Shown here: piece after piece, positions 39,336 through 39,618 of the stretch | Numbering within the stretch: position 1 is the stretch's first letter | How the letters are laid out: each line of letters starts with the position of its first letter | From: Mesotoga sp. UBA6090 | Lineage (GTDB): Bacteria; Thermotogota; Thermotogae; Petrotogales; Kosmotogaceae | Reading direction: 5' to 3' | Length of the DNA stretch: 39,618 nucleotides | NCBI RefSeq assembly: GCF_002435945.1 | Contig: NZ_DIXC01000024.1 | Location: 1 to 39,618, forward strand | Translations under genes and position numbers: made by a program | Notes under the pieces: generated by a model | Database searches by the model: none | What the model saw: only the letters and a program-made list of their open reading frames with translations | Told to the model about the DNA's origin: nothing

Positions 39336-39618
39336 TTAGTTAGAAAAAATGTCTGCATATTCAAGCACTATGAGCAGTTTAATTAGACCCTGCCAGACGG
39401 TCTTTACACCTGGATATCCATCACTCTTTCTTCCAATGAAACCGCCAATTCTTCCCAGCATGTAGACTATCTCGTTTATCGTCGGTGGTTCATCCGGCAA
39501 AGGTTTGTCTTTGTTTGCCATCTTGTACAGGATCTTCCATTCTCTTTCATCGAGAAAGAACAATGACCGCTTTTCGTTGAACTCTCTTCCAAGATATGTA
39601 AGCCATAAGAGGAACCAT
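39336..39618 (-). CDS. IS4-family transposase, C-terminal part (runs off the window)
   Basis: The frame is open to the window edge and reads W-F-L-L-W-L-T-Y-L-G-R-E..., then E-W-K-I-L-Y, L-P-D-E-P-P-T-I-N-E, and the characteristic L-G-R-I-G-G-F-I-G-R-K-S-D-G-Y-P-G-V-K-T-V-W block. This is the C-terminal end of a large group of IS4-type transposases. The N-terminal and DDE catalytic parts lie beyond 39618, so intactness cannot be judged. The presence of an IS at this border parallels the IS3 remnant at the other side of the window. Confidence 0.8.
   Translation of the reverse strand, partial: WFLLWLTYLGREFNEKRSLFFLDEREWKILYKMANKDKPLPDEPPTINEIVYMLGRIGGFIGRKSDGYPGVKTVWQGLIKLLIVLEYADIFSN

Noticed and set aside
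1..39618. CRISPR array, tRNA or rRNA genes
   Set aside because: No regularly spaced repeats with unique spacers, no cloverleaf candidates and no rRNA-like segments were seen on reading through both strands.

Overview
The window looks like a chromosomal segment of a mesophilic member of the Thermotogota, most likely Mesotoga (Kosmotogaceae). This is inferred from the protein style, the combination of ROK regulators with sugar ABC importers that carry no ATPase gene, TTG/GTG starts behind strong GGAGG sites, and abundant dispersed repeats. I could not search a database. I see no rRNA, tRNA or CRISPR array.

Layout. (1) Positions 1-4140 are an accessory zone. It holds a complete AbiEi/AbiEii type IV toxin-antitoxin pair on the minus strand (328-1757) with a near-consensus promoter wrapped in a palindrome. 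An IS3-type element follows, whose orfB is cut off and fused in frame to the remnant of a DUF6922-like gene. That in turn overlaps a second AbiEii-like gene broken by one in-frame TGA. (2) Positions 4141-4983 encode a serine O-acetyltransferase. (3) Positions 4984-6152 are non-coding repeat DNA. (4) Positions 6153-20863 form one tightly packed plus-strand operon of eleven genes: a secreted beta-propeller protein, a ROK regulator, a sugar-type ABC importer (binding protein plus two permeases), a secreted alkaline phosphatase, a secreted EEP-fold phosphodiesterase, a cytosolic NPP-type phosphodiesterase, a PHP-domain phosphatase, two Gfo/Idh/MocA dehydrogenases, and a 1158-residue secreted protein ending in a calcineurin-like phosphoesterase. 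(5) Positions 20864-22017 are repeat DNA again. (6) Positions 22018-30614 are a second plus-strand operon: AroM, a complete oligopeptide-type ABC importer (binding protein, two permeases, two ATPases), an M20 amidohydrolase, a DUF1177 protein and an XRE-cupin regulator. (7) Positions 30615-31401 are mosaic repeats. (8) Positions 31402-38932 are a minus-strand operon: two permeases, a binding protein, a ROK regulator, a GH31 alpha-glucosidase-type enzyme and a GH15-type enzyme, with a clear promoter and operator at 39036-39088. (9) The window ends inside an IS4-family transposase.

How the genes work together. The first operon carries five unrelated phosphoester-cleaving folds together with a sugar importer and two polyol/sugar dehydrogenases. 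I read it as a dedicated pathway for scavenging a phosphodiester-linked sugar or polyol. Some steps occur outside the cell (alkaline phosphatase, EEP, the calcineurin-like protein) and some inside (NPP-like, PHP, dehydrogenases). This is the best candidate here for an undescribed system. The second operon imports and hydrolyses an N-acylated or peptide-like compound, with AroM and DUF1177 as unexplained partners. The third takes up and degrades alpha-glucosidic oligosaccharides in the cytosol.

The catabolic operons are bounded by copies of one dispersed repeat family. Direct copies of roughly 480-500 bp flank the phosphoester operon, and a partly inverted mosaic copy lies beyond the AroM operon. 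The catabolic modules may therefore be gained, lost or inverted by recombination.
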